A DNA stretch of 64,000 nt from NCBI GenBank assembly GCA_002441345.1, contig DJVU01000009.1, positions 1-64,000 of the forward strand. Reading direction: 5' to 3'. Origin of the DNA: Bacteroidales bacterium UBA6248 (GTDB lineage: Bacteria; Bacteroidota; Bacteroidia; Bacteroidales; Lentimicrobiaceae). Position numbers and translations under genes: made by a program. The notes below the pieces were generated by a model. It was not told where the DNA came from, did not search any database, and saw nothing but the letters and a program-made list of their open reading frames with translations. Positions within the stretch are counted from its first letter, which is position 1. Each line of letters begins with the position of its first letter. Shown one piece after another: positions 10,075-18,502 of the stretch.

Positions 10075-11037
10075 ATGAATGCACTTGACCAATTGAAGCA
10101 ATTTACACGTGTTGTTGCCGATACGGGCGATTTTGAATCAATCGAAGCTTACCGCCCCGTTGATGCAACCACAAATCCGTCCCTTATTTATGCTTCAGCC
10201 AGAGAAGAGAAATACCGCCATCTTGCGGCAAAGGCAGCCGAAGAGGCTAAAGCGCTGAGTTCAGATCCCGCGGAGCGTATGTCGCTTTGTCTCGACCGGG
10301 TAGCAGTGAATTTTGGACTGGAAATTCTGAAAATCGTCCCCGGAAGGGTAAGTACCGAGGTTGATGCCCGCCTCTCGTTCGATGTGGCAGGTACCATCGC
10401 CAAAGCCCGTACGCTTATTCGCCTGTACGAAGCTGCAGGAATCGGCAGGGAACGAATTCTTATTAAAGTTGCTGCTACATGGGAAGGAATACGTGCTGCA
10501 GAAGTGCTTGAAAAAGAAGGCATTCACTGTAATCTCACATTGCTGTTTTCTAAAATACAGGCCATTGCCTGTGCTGAAGCCGGCGTTACGCTGATTTCAC
10601 CGTTTGTCGGACGTATCCTTGACTGGTACAAAAAAGAAAAGGGTTTCAATTCGCCCGTGCCGGCTGAAGATCCGGGAGTGGTTTCCGTTACCGGGATTTT
10701 CAACTATTACAAGAAATTCGGTTACACTACCGAGGTTATGGGTGCAAGCTTCAGAAATAAGGATGAGATTATTGCCCTTGCGGGATGTGATCTCCTGACG
10801 GTTGCCCCATCGCTGCTGAAAGAACTGGAGTTGTCGGATGAAACGGTTGTTCGTATGCTTGATCCGGGAAAGGCGGCAGACATGGATATTATTAAAATTC
10901 ATGCAGATGAAGCTTCTTTCCGCTGGCTGATGAATGAAGATGCCATGGCGACCGACAAACTTGCCGATGGTATCCGACGATTTACAGCTGACCTTCTGAA
11001 ATTGGAGGACTTCCTGAAAACCACATTTTCGTTATAG
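10075..11037 (+). CDS. tal: Transaldolase (TalB type)
   Basis: Transfers a dihydroxyacetone unit in the non-oxidative pentose phosphate pathway. The sequence opens with DATTNPSL, the phosphate-site strand of TalB enzymes, and has the Schiff-base lysine Lys131 in ILIKVAATWEGI, equivalent to Lys132 of E. coli TalB. Full length at 320 residues. It sits between lysS and a sugar kinase on the same strand and may be transcribed with them. Confidence 0.96.
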   Translation: MNALDQLKQFTRVVADTGDFESIEAYRPVDATTNPSLIYASAREEKYRHLAAKAAEEAKALSSDPAERMSLCLDRVAVNFGLEILKIVPGRVSTEVDARLSFDVAGTIAKARTLIRLYEAAGIGRERILIKVAATWEGIRAAEVLEKEGIHCNLTLLFSKIQAIACAEAGVTLISPFVGRILDWYKKEKGFNSPVPAEDPGVVSVTGIFNYYKKFGYTTEVMGASFRNKDEIIALAGCDLLTVAPSLLKELELSDETVVRMLDPGKAADMDIIKIHADEASFRWLMNEDAMATDKLADGIRRFTADLLKLEDFLKTTFSL

Positions 11038-11127
11038 ATTAATACAATCCCGCGACAACCGGATTCGATACGCTGAAGCCGGATTAGCCGGTGAATATAT
11101 GAATTTTACACTTTTCAAATTCTTACT

Positions 11128-12051
11128 ATGAGCCTTGTTGTTGTTGGCACCGTTGCCTTTGATTCCATTGAAACCCCCTTCGGAAAAGCCGATAAAATTT
11201 TAGGAGGGGCAGCAACCTATATTGGTCTTGCTGCCGGAAAGCTTAATGTAGATGCAAAAATCGTTTCGGTTATTGGCGGAGATTTTCCTGCGGAATACAT
11301 AAGTCTGTTGAATAAGAACGGAGTTGACACCTCCGGAATAAAAGTAGTTAACGATGGAAAGACATTTTACTGGTCGGGGCGTTACCACAACGATATGAAC
11401 TCACGCGATACGCTGGTTACTGAATTGAATGTTCTGGCCGATTTTAATCCGGAGTTGCCCGAATCGTACAAGAACTGTGATTTTCTGATGCTGGGGAATC
11501 TCACCCCTGCCATCCAGCGGCACGTAATCCGGCAATTTCCCGTTAGACCCAGGCTTATCGTGATGGATACCATGAATTTCTGGATGAATACCGCCTGGGA
11601 CGATTTACTGGAAGTAATCTCCATGGTGGATGTGTTAACTATCAACGATGAGGAAGCCCGCCAGCTTTCGGGAGAATATTCCCTTGTCAGGGCAGCCCGC
11701 AAAATCATACAAATGGGTCCCCGGTTCCTCGTTATCAAGAAAGGCGAACACGGAGCATTGCTTTTTAATAAAGACAACGTCTTTTTCGCGCCCGCCCTGC
11801 CGCTGGAAGAGGTGTTTGATCCCACCGGAGCCGGCGATACCTTTGCCGGCGGTTTTATCGGATATCTTGCCCGCTCTGGCGATGTAACATTTGATAATAT
11901 GAAGCGTGCTATTATCTTTGGTTCGGCCATGGCCTCATTTACCGTTGAGAAGTTTGGAACCGTTGGCCTTCAGGATCTTGACATGAAGGAACTGAACGAA
12001 CGGATACGACAGTTTTCCGATATGGTTCAGTTCGACATCAGCCTCGACTGA
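11128..12051 (+). CDS. PfkB-family sugar kinase
   Basis: ATP-dependent kinase of 307 residues with the ribokinase fold. The N-terminal GGAATYIGLAAGKL matches PfkB signature 1, and DPTGAGDTFAGG (231-242) is signature 2, with catalytic base Asp237. The substrate is not determined by the sequence; adenosine, ribose and other sugars are possible in this family. It follows transaldolase by 90 bp, which fits pentose metabolism but does not prove it. Confidence 0.88.
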   Translation: MSLVVVGTVAFDSIETPFGKADKILGGAATYIGLAAGKLNVDAKIVSVIGGDFPAEYISLLNKNGVDTSGIKVVNDGKTFYWSGRYHNDMNSRDTLVTELNVLADFNPELPESYKNCDFLMLGNLTPAIQRHVIRQFPVRPRLIVMDTMNFWMNTAWDDLLEVISMVDVLTINDEEARQLSGEYSLVRAARKIIQMGPRFLVIKKGEHGALLFNKDNVFFAPALPLEEVFDPTGAGDTFAGGFIGYLARSGDVTFDNMKRAIIFGSAMASFTVEKFGTVGLQDLDMKELNERIRQFSDMVQFDISLD

Positions 12052-12118
12052 TAAGCCCGGCTTTCTCTGAATTACTTAGGGTATTCGGGGTCTGACCGCA
12101 TGTTTTTTGGTGCTAAAA

Positions 12119-12146
12119 TCAGCTCCCGGGATGCTGTTTTTTTCTC
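12119..12146 (+). terminator. Weak terminator candidate after the PfkB kinase
   Basis: CAGC and GCTG flank a CCCGGG-containing loop and are followed by a run of seven T. The stem is only 4 bp, so this is uncertain. Confidence 0.3.
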
Positions 12147-12173
12147 GCCCATTTTTTATATTACAGATTTTTA

Positions 12174-12181
12174 TAACTTTG
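12174..12181 (+). promoter_or_regulatory. -7 element TAACTTTG before the EF-G paralogue
   Basis: Exact TAnnTTTG match 43 bp before the ATG at 12225. Confidence 0.55.
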
Positions 12182-12224
12182 TCGCCTTTCCAGAATTGAT
12201 TAATCATCATAACTTGCTAAAAAC

Positions 12225-14360
12225 ATGAAGGTTTACAAAACAAACGAATTACGAAATATTGTCCTCATCGGGGGCGCTAAAACGGGTAAAACCACGCTGT
12301 CGGAATCCATTTTGTTTGAGTGTGGCGTCATCAACAGGCGCGGTTCAATCGAAGATAAAAATACCGTATCGGATTACAGGGAAATTGAGCTTGAGCGCCA
12401 GAATTCCGTATCCGGAACCGTTCTTTATGCCGAATTCAAAGGGCATAAAATTAACCTGATCGATACCCCGGGTTTTGATGATTTCGTTGGAGAAGTGGTA
12501 GCCGGACTGAATGTGACGGAAGCAGCTTTTATGATGATTAACGGCCAGAATGGTGTTGAAGTAGGAACAGAAGTACAGTGGCGTCAGGCTAAAGCAGCTA
12601 ATGCTCCCGTTGTTTTCCTTATCAATCATCTCGAGCACGAGAAATCAAGTTACGAAGAAAGCCTGCGTCAGCTGAAAACCCAGTTCGGCGCAAGCGTTGT
12701 TCCTGTGCAGTATCCTGTTAATGAAGGTCATAGCTTTGATTCTATCGTTGATGTTCTGCAGCAGAAAATGCTGAAGTATCCTTCCGGCGGAGGTAAAGCA
12801 GAGGTTCTCGATATCCCTGCCGATCAGAAAGATAAGGCCGAAGAAATGCTCAACAGCCTGATCGAATCGGCTGCTGAGAACGATGAATCACTTATGGAAT
12901 CGTTCTTCGAAAACGGAACCCTTACCCCAGAGGAACTGCAAAAGGGACTCAAACTTGGTATCGTTAAAAGAGGACTCTTCCCGGTATTGTGTGTTGGAGC
13001 AAAGCCAAATTTTGGTATCGACGGAATGCTTGATTTCGTGATCAATTATATCCCCGCCCCCAACGAAGTGGATGGCCGAAGCACTAAGGACGGAAAAGAG
13101 TTGAAATGCAATGCTGCAGAACCTGCTTCCGCACTTATTTTCAAGACTTCCATCGAGGAACACCTCGGAGAAATTTCATTCTTTAAAGTCTATGCCGGTG
13201 AAATTACCGAAGCTTTGGACATGGTAAACGGTGTGAACTCTTCCAAAGAGCGCATTTCTCAGCTGTTTGCCGTTGCCGGGAAAAAACGCGAAAAACTTGA
13301 GAAAGTTGTTGCCGGTGATATCGCAGCTACCATTAAACTGAAGAATGCCCGCACAAATCAAACGCTTAACAGTGTAAAGAACAGCGGCGACGTAATTGTG
13401 CCCATCGAATTCCCGGCTCCGAAAATTACCATGGCTGTTAGAGCAAAAAATACTTCGGACGATGAAAAACTGGGCGCTGCCCTTACCGAACTCCAGAAGG
13501 TAGATCCCACCATCTCGGTTGAGTATTCCAAGGAATTGAAACAGATCATTATGCGTGGCCAGGGTGAACTTCACCTCAACATCGCAAAATGGCACCTCGA
13601 AAACATCGAAAAGATTCCCATCGAGTATTACGCTCCTAAAATTCCGTACCGTGAAACCATCACCAAGCCTGCAAAGGCTATGTACCGTCATAAAAAACAA
13701 TCGGGTGGATCCGGACAGTTCGGTGAAGTTCACATGCTCATCCAGCCCTGGTCGGAAGGTATGACCCCGCAGTCGGAATTCCCCATTCGCGGAACCGAAG
13801 AACACAACCTTTCATGGGGCGGTAAACTGGTTTTCAACAACTGCATTGTAGGTGGTTCTATTGATGCCAGGTTTATGCCGGCCATTCTCAAGGGTATCAT
13901 GGAGAAGATAGAAGAAGGTCCGCTCACCGGATCCTATGCTCGCGATATCGTTGTGAATATTTACGATGGCAAAATGCACCCGGTTGACTCCAACGAACTC
14001 GCTTTTAAACTTGCCGGTCGTACTGCTTTCAAGGAAGCATTTAAAAATGCAGGCCCCAAGATCCTCGAACCGATTTACGATGTTGAAGTTATGGTTCCCG
14101 GCGACCGCATGGGCGATATCATGACCGACCTCCAGGGCCGCCGCGCCATCATCATGGGTATGGACAGCGAAGGTAATTACCAGATCGTAAGGGCTAAAGT
14201 TCCTCTTGCAGAAATGAACCGCTATTCAACCGCTCTCAGCTCACTTACCAGTGGAAGCGGTACCTACTCTCTTAAGTTTGCCGAGTATGCAATGGTTCCC
14301 GGAGATGTTCAGACCGCTCTGCTCAAAGCTTACGAAGAACAGGAGAAAGAAGAAGAATAG
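12225..14360 (+). CDS. fusA2: EF-G paralogue with altered GTPase motifs (EF-G2 type)
   Basis: Full-length EF-G architecture of 711 residues: G domain, domain II, then domains III-V including the SGGSGQFGEV segment. The P-loop GGAKTGKTT (16-24) is intact. The switch II motif reads DTPGFDDF, with Phe84 where EF-G has the catalytic His. The NKxD guanine-specificity motif reads NHLE (134-137), and the switch I RGITI motif is replaced (ERQNSVSGTV). A Bacteroides EF-G2 paralogue is known that supports translation without GTP hydrolysis and matters in the gut; the lesions here fit that type. The protein ends in an acidic tail. No rpsL, rpsG or tuf lies nearby, as expected for the paralogue and not for the main fusA. 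Confidence 0.88.
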   Translation: MKVYKTNELRNIVLIGGAKTGKTTLSESILFECGVINRRGSIEDKNTVSDYREIELERQNSVSGTVLYAEFKGHKINLIDTPGFDDFVGEVVAGLNVTEAAFMMINGQNGVEVGTEVQWRQAKAANAPVVFLINHLEHEKSSYEESLRQLKTQFGASVVPVQYPVNEGHSFDSIVDVLQQKMLKYPSGGGKAEVLDIPADQKDKAEEMLNSLIESAAENDESLMESFFENGTLTPEELQKGLKLGIVKRGLFPVLCVGAKPNFGIDGMLDFVINYIPAPNEVDGRSTKDGKELKCNAAEPASALIFKTSIEEHLGEISFFKVYAGEITEALDMVNGVNSSKERISQLFAVAGKKREKLEKVVAGDIAATIKLKNARTNQTLNSVKNSGDVIVPIEFPAPKITMAVRAKNTSDDEKLGAALTELQKVDPTISVEYSKELKQIIMRGQGELHLNIAKWHLENIEKIPIEYYAPKIPYRETITKPAKAMYRHKKQSGGSGQFGEVHMLIQPWSEGMTPQSEFPIRGTEEHNLSWGGKLVFNNCIVGGSIDARFMPAILKGIMEKIEEGPLTGSYARDIVVNIYDGKMHPVDSNELAFKLAGRTAFKEAFKNAGPKILEPIYDVEVMVPGDRMGDIMTDLQGRRAIIMGMDSEGNYQIVRAKVPLAEMNRYSTALSSLTSGSGTYSLKFAEYAMVPGDVQTALLKAYEEQEKEEE

Positions 14361-14382
14361 TCTTTCATTCCCTCAAAACCTT

Positions 14383-14412
14383 AAAACCCGGATGCTTTCC
14401 GGGTTTTTTTTG
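14383..14412 (+). terminator. Rho-independent terminator after the EF-G paralogue
   Basis: A 10-bp stem AAAACCCGGA / TCCGGGTTTT (14383-14392 and 14398-14407) with a 5-nt loop, running into eight T. Confidence 0.92.
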
Positions 14413-14471
14413 TGACCCGCCCGCCGGAATATAATTTTCCCCGGCTGTATCATTCATTGCAGTCAAATAAT

Positions 14472-14479
14472 TATCTTTG
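14472..14479 (+). promoter_or_regulatory. -7 element TATCTTTG before the GH30 gene
   Basis: Exact TAnnTTTG match about 73 bp before the ATG at 14552, leaving a leader of some 65 nt. Confidence 0.5.
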
Positions 14480-14551
14480 TCTGTGTCCTGTTCGTGTACC
14501 AAATACACTAACCGGCTTGTTCAATTTCAGACACCATACAAATTATTAGTC

Positions 14552-15991
14552 ATGAAGAAAGTGATTTTCGCCATTCTGCCGTTCTTTATTGCCCTGTCCG
14601 TTGTGCAGGCTCAGTCTGGTAAAGCCGTGCCCGGGAAGGTCAGTATATATACCACAGCCATGGATACCGATTTGCGCCTTACCAATATGGGCAGCGCAGG
14701 GTTTGTAGATTTCGGACAGCCGCTCGAAACCCAGGTTTGTGTTTTTGTGGATCCGGGGAAAACGTTCCAGACGTTTCTCGGAATAGGCGGAGCCATTACC
14801 GATGCAAGTGCTGAAACCTTTTACAAACTTCCCGAAAGCAGGCAGAAAGAGATACTGAGCGCCTATTTCAGCCGCGATAAGGGAATCGGATATTCACTTA
14901 TCCGTACCAACATCCACAGCTGCGACTTCTCCAGCTACAGTTACACTTACGTTCAGGATAACGACAGGGATCTGAAGAGTTTTTCCATCGAGCCCGATAA
15001 AAAGTACCGTATCCCGATGATTAAAGCCGCCATGCAGGAAGCTGGCGGTGATGTTACCTTTTATGCCAGTCCCTGGAGCCCTCCGGCATGGATGAAGGAT
15101 AACAACAACATGCTTCGCGGCGGAAAGCTGAAAAAAGAGTTCTATCAGAGCTGGGCCGATTATTTTGTGAAGTTTATCCGGAGCTACGAACAGGAAGGTA
15201 TTCCGGTATGGGGCATCACCATACAGAATGAACCCATGGCCACGCAAACCTGGGAAAGCTGCATTTTTACCGCGGAAGAGGAACGCGATTTTCTGAAATA
15301 CCATCTGGGGCCAACCATGCATAAAGCCGGACTCGGCGATAAGAATATAGTTATGTGGGATCACAACCGCGACCTGGTTTACCAAAGGGCTGTTACATAC
15401 TTCAGCGATCCCGACGTGGATAAATATGCCTGGGGTATTGGTTTTCACTGGTATGAGGACTGGAGTGGCGGGGTTCCGGTTTTCGAGAACATCCGGAGGG
15501 TTCAGGAAGCGTTTCCCGACAAGCATCTGCTGTTTACCGAAGGTTGCGCCGAAAGCTTTGACGCCACCCGTTATGAAGCCTGGGTGCTGGGCGAAGAATA
15601 CGGACGCTCAATGATTCACGATTTCAACAACGGAGCCGTGGGATGGACCGACTGGAACATTCTGCTCGATGAAACGGGAGGCCCCAATCATGTCGGAAAT
15701 TTCTGCTTTGCCCCGGTTCATGGTATTACCGGTACCGGCGAAGTAATCTACACGAATTCTTATTATTACATCGGCCACTTTTCGAAATTTATCCATCCCG
15801 GAGCCAAACGCATCATTGCCTCTCCCAGCAGAAGCCAGCTCATCAGTACAGCGTTCAGGAATCCCGACGGCTCTATAATTGTTGTTGTAATGAATGAAAC
15901 CGAAAAACCAGCCGATTATTATCTCTGGATTGAAGGCAAAGCTGCACCATTAACCAGCCTTCCCAGGTCGATTATGACTCTGGTATTCTGA
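14552..15991 (+). CDS. Glycoside hydrolase family 30 (glucosylceramidase / beta-1,6-glucanase-like), secreted
   Basis: Retaining beta-glycosidase of 479 residues. It has a signal peptide (about 1-21, ending VVQAQ) and a (beta/alpha)8 core with FLGIGGAITDAS at 75-86. The acid/base Glu227 is in QNEP and the nucleophile Glu330 in FTEG, which together define GH30. The C-terminal side-domain strands end at the last residue and there is no T9SS domain, so it is probably periplasmic or released through the Sec route. Characterised relatives cut glucosylceramide or beta-1,6-glucan. ATG 14552 is chosen because the signal peptide begins there; an in-frame upstream start at 14477 would add 25 residues and spoil it. 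Confidence 0.92.
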   Translation: MKKVIFAILPFFIALSVVQAQSGKAVPGKVSIYTTAMDTDLRLTNMGSAGFVDFGQPLETQVCVFVDPGKTFQTFLGIGGAITDASAETFYKLPESRQKEILSAYFSRDKGIGYSLIRTNIHSCDFSSYSYTYVQDNDRDLKSFSIEPDKKYRIPMIKAAMQEAGGDVTFYASPWSPPAWMKDNNNMLRGGKLKKEFYQSWADYFVKFIRSYEQEGIPVWGITIQNEPMATQTWESCIFTAEEERDFLKYHLGPTMHKAGLGDKNIVMWDHNRDLVYQRAVTYFSDPDVDKYAWGIGFHWYEDWSGGVPVFENIRRVQEAFPDKHLLFTEGCAESFDATRYEAWVLGEEYGRSMIHDFNNGAVGWTDWNILLDETGGPNHVGNFCFAPVHGITGTGEVIYTNSYYYIGHFSKFIHPGAKRIIASPSRSQLISTAFRNPDGSIIVVVMNETEKPADYYLWIEGKAAPLTSLPRSIMTLVF

Positions 15992-16016
15992 TTTCAGTAA
16001 CTTATTTCACAGAACT

Positions 16017-16060
16017 AATACCGGCCGTGTTATAGAATGAATAATGCATCCGGTATTTTG
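16017..16060. terminator. Possible bidirectional terminator between GH30 and OYE genes
   Basis: AATACCGG and CCGGTATT (16017-16024 and 16050-16057) form an 8-bp stem but with a 25-nt loop. It lies between two converging genes. Confidence 0.35.
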
Positions 16061-16080
16061 TTAATGCTTTTGTCGAATTA

Positions 16081-17181
16081 TCAGCCGGATGGCATCTCAT
16101 TGAGCATTGGATAATCGATGTAACCTTTCGGCCCGCGGGTATAAAACGTATCCTTGTCGGGCTCATTCAGGGGCGCATTAAGCGCAATTCGTACCGGTAA
16201 ATCGGGGTTGGAAATAAAAAGGCGCCCGAAAGCCACCAGATCAGCATGTCCTGCTTCAATAGCCTCCCTTGCCGTTTCGGGTGTGTAGTTGCCCGCCGTT
16301 ATGAGCGTTCCGGAGTAGAGACTGCGGAAATGTCTGGCAACATGCTGAATCATATGCGGATGCCCGTCGAGCGAAAGCATAGGCTCAACCAGATGAAGAT
16401 ATGCCAGATTCCGTTTATCCAGCGCAGAAATCAGGTAGCCGAACAATCCTGCCGGATCGGGATCATTCATACCATAGCGGATGTTTGAGGGTGAAAGTCT
16501 GATGCCGGTCCGTTCACTGCCGATTTCGGCGCATACTGCTTCGGTCACTTCCAGGGTGAACCGGCAACGGTTTTCGATGCTGCCTCCGTAGCGGTCGGTT
16601 CTGGTATTTGATGAAGAATGCATAAACTGGTCAAGCAGGTAGGAATTGGCGGCATGAATTTCCACCCCGTCGAATCCGGCAAGCATGGCATTGCGGGCGG
16701 CTTTGCGGTAATCATCAACAATGCCGGGAATTTCGTCAAGTTCAAGCGGACGGGCAACTTCCATTGGTTTCTTCCCTTGCGGAGTGGTGATGTAATCGCC
16801 TCCCGACAAGGCTGAAGCCGATACCGGCAAGGCATTGTCCGGCTGTAACAATGAATGCGAAACGCGACCCACATGCCATAACTGCAGAAAGATAAGTCCG
16901 TCTTTTTCGTGCACGGCGGCGGTTACTTTTTTCCAGCCTTCGACCTGTTCGTTTGTATGAATTCCGGGGGTATTCATATATCCGATACCCTGCGCAGAAA
17001 TCTGACTGGCTTCTGCTATTATCAGACCTGCGCCGGCACGCTGGGCATAATACATGGCATTCATCTCAACGGGCACATGGCCCTCTCCTGCACGCCGGCG
17101 GGTCAGGGGGGCCATCACAATACGGTTTTTAAGAGCAAGTGCTCCGGACTTGTATCTGTTGAGCAAGGGGTTGTTCATCAT
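16081..17181 (-). CDS. Old Yellow Enzyme family flavin oxidoreductase (NemA-like alkene reductase)
   Basis: FMN-dependent reductase of 366 residues that reduces activated C=C bonds or nitro compounds with NAD(P)H. The short single-domain OYE form is clear: FLQLWHVGRVSH, the substrate pair His176/Asn179 in EIHAANSYLLDQF with the donor Tyr181, and NTRTDRYGGSIENR. The Fe-S and FAD domains of FadH-like dienoyl-CoA reductases are absent. ATG 17181 is preferred to the upstream TTG at 17196. It follows the thiolase gene by about 65 bp on the same strand and may be the last gene of that operon. Confidence 0.9.
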   Translation of the reverse strand: MMNNPLLNRYKSGALALKNRIVMAPLTRRRAGEGHVPVEMNAMYYAQRAGAGLIIAEASQISAQGIGYMNTPGIHTNEQVEGWKKVTAAVHEKDGLIFLQLWHVGRVSHSLLQPDNALPVSASALSGGDYITTPQGKKPMEVARPLELDEIPGIVDDYRKAARNAMLAGFDGVEIHAANSYLLDQFMHSSSNTRTDRYGGSIENRCRFTLEVTEAVCAEIGSERTGIRLSPSNIRYGMNDPDPAGLFGYLISALDKRNLAYLHLVEPMLSLDGHPHMIQHVARHFRSLYSGTLITAGNYTPETAREAIEAGHADLVAFGRLFISNPDLPVRIALNAPLNEPDKDTFYTRGPKGYIDYPMLNEMPSG

Positions 17182-17245
17182 TGTCAGGTTTTTCAATAGA
17201 AAAGTCCGGCGTATAAAGTCGCCGGACCAGGTTAAGTAATTTCAG

Positions 17246-18487
17246 TTACACTGTCTTTTTGTAAACGATTGCCACAACGGTACGGTCGTCGCCTCCCATA
17301 TTGATGGTCAAGCCGTAAGGCCTGTCTGCCGGGATGCGGATCTGGGCATCGCCGGCTTTACCTGTAAACTGTTCCCATATGGTAACAGCCTGGTGAACGC
17401 CGGTGGCTCCGGTAGGATGCCCCCAGCCAATCAGTCCTCCCGTGGTGTTAAACGGAATTTTTCCGTCGCGGGCAGTATGTCCTTCAAGCACAAAATCGGC
17501 TCCTTTTCCCTGTGGAGCAAGTCCGATAGCCTCAACCCCCAGGATTCCGGCAATGGTAAAGCAGTCGTGCGTTTCAACGGTCGCCAGGTCACTGGCGGTT
17601 ATCCCTGCCGATTCCAGGGCAATTTTTACGGCATGCGCAACGGTATCCAGGCGTGTTGGATCAGAAGGCAGTGCTGTCAGATCATCGGCAGCATGACCTA
17701 TGCCAACCACTTCAACGGCGTCTTTCAATGCAAGTCCGCAACGGTTTAATCCTTCTTCCGTTACAATGGCGATGGCAGATGCCCCGTCGGACACCTTTGA
17801 GCAGTCGAATACATTTAAATGGTCGGTAAAACTTTTGGGATTGGGTTCTGTTAGCGCTATGGCTTCCAGATCAGCGGTTTTATTTTCAAATTCCTGTGCG
17901 GTAGGGCAGAGGCGGGCATTTTCAACGGCATTGCGGTACCAGCGGGCAAAAGCCTTACGGGATTTCTCCCTGCCGTATTTCTCAAAATAAACGCCGGCAC
18001 GGTCGCTGAACTGTCCGGGGAAAAAATAGGCATGTCCTTCCTTTCTGCGCTGAAACCATCCGGCACCGGCAAGTATGTCGGCCCCGTATATTGCTTTCAC
18101 TGTATTCTGAACTTCCACACCCAGGGCAAGAACAACCTCTGCCGATCCGGCGAGAGCCGACTTTATACCAGTTACCAGTGCCAGTCCTCCGGAAGCACAG
18201 GCTCCTTCAACACGGGTAGCGGGTTTCAGCCTGAGCGACGGGTCAATCATTCCCAGAAATGCACCGAGATGCGCCTGTTTGTTGAATCGCGAAGCCATGA
18301 AATTCCCGACAACGCCCTCATCAACGTGTTCGCCGCCGCCAATCTGTCGCAGTGTACCCTGGCCAGCTTCACTAATATAATGTTCAAGGCCTGGCCGCTC
18401 TTTTCTGGGATTAAATTCTTTGCGTCCGGTTCCCATCGAAATGGTATTGTAACCGGCAATCATAAATATCTTCTTACTGGGTTTCAT
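17246..18487 (-). CDS. Thiolase (SCP-x-like acetyl-CoA acyltransferase)
   Basis: Thiolase-fold enzyme of 413 residues. Nucleophile Cys97 is in RVEGACASGG. A second conserved segment is ETHDCFTIAGIL and the C-terminal motif is GGLIGWGHPTGATG, ending NMGGDDRTVVA. These features match the SCP2/SCP-x thiolase branch better than AtoB-type acetoacetyl-CoA thiolases. It would cleave 3-ketoacyl-CoA or condense acyl-CoA with acetyl-CoA. It starts 15 bp after the 3-hydroxyacyl-CoA dehydrogenase gene, so the two are surely one transcript. Confidence 0.9.
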   Translation of the reverse strand: MKPSKKIFMIAGYNTISMGTGRKEFNPRKERPGLEHYISEAGQGTLRQIGGGEHVDEGVVGNFMASRFNKQAHLGAFLGMIDPSLRLKPATRVEGACASGGLALVTGIKSALAGSAEVVLALGVEVQNTVKAIYGADILAGAGWFQRRKEGHAYFFPGQFSDRAGVYFEKYGREKSRKAFARWYRNAVENARLCPTAQEFENKTADLEAIALTEPNPKSFTDHLNVFDCSKVSDGASAIAIVTEEGLNRCGLALKDAVEVVGIGHAADDLTALPSDPTRLDTVAHAVKIALESAGITASDLATVETHDCFTIAGILGVEAIGLAPQGKGADFVLEGHTARDGKIPFNTTGGLIGWGHPTGATGVHQAVTIWEQFTGKAGDAQIRIPADRPYGLTINMGGDDRTVVAIVYKKTV

Positions 18488-18502
18488 CCGTTTATCGTTT
18501 AA

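Noticed and set aside
8722..10101. A 459-codon minus-strand frame opposite lysS
   Set aside because: It is fully antisense to lysS, shows no domain or signal, and its length follows from the codon bias of lysS.
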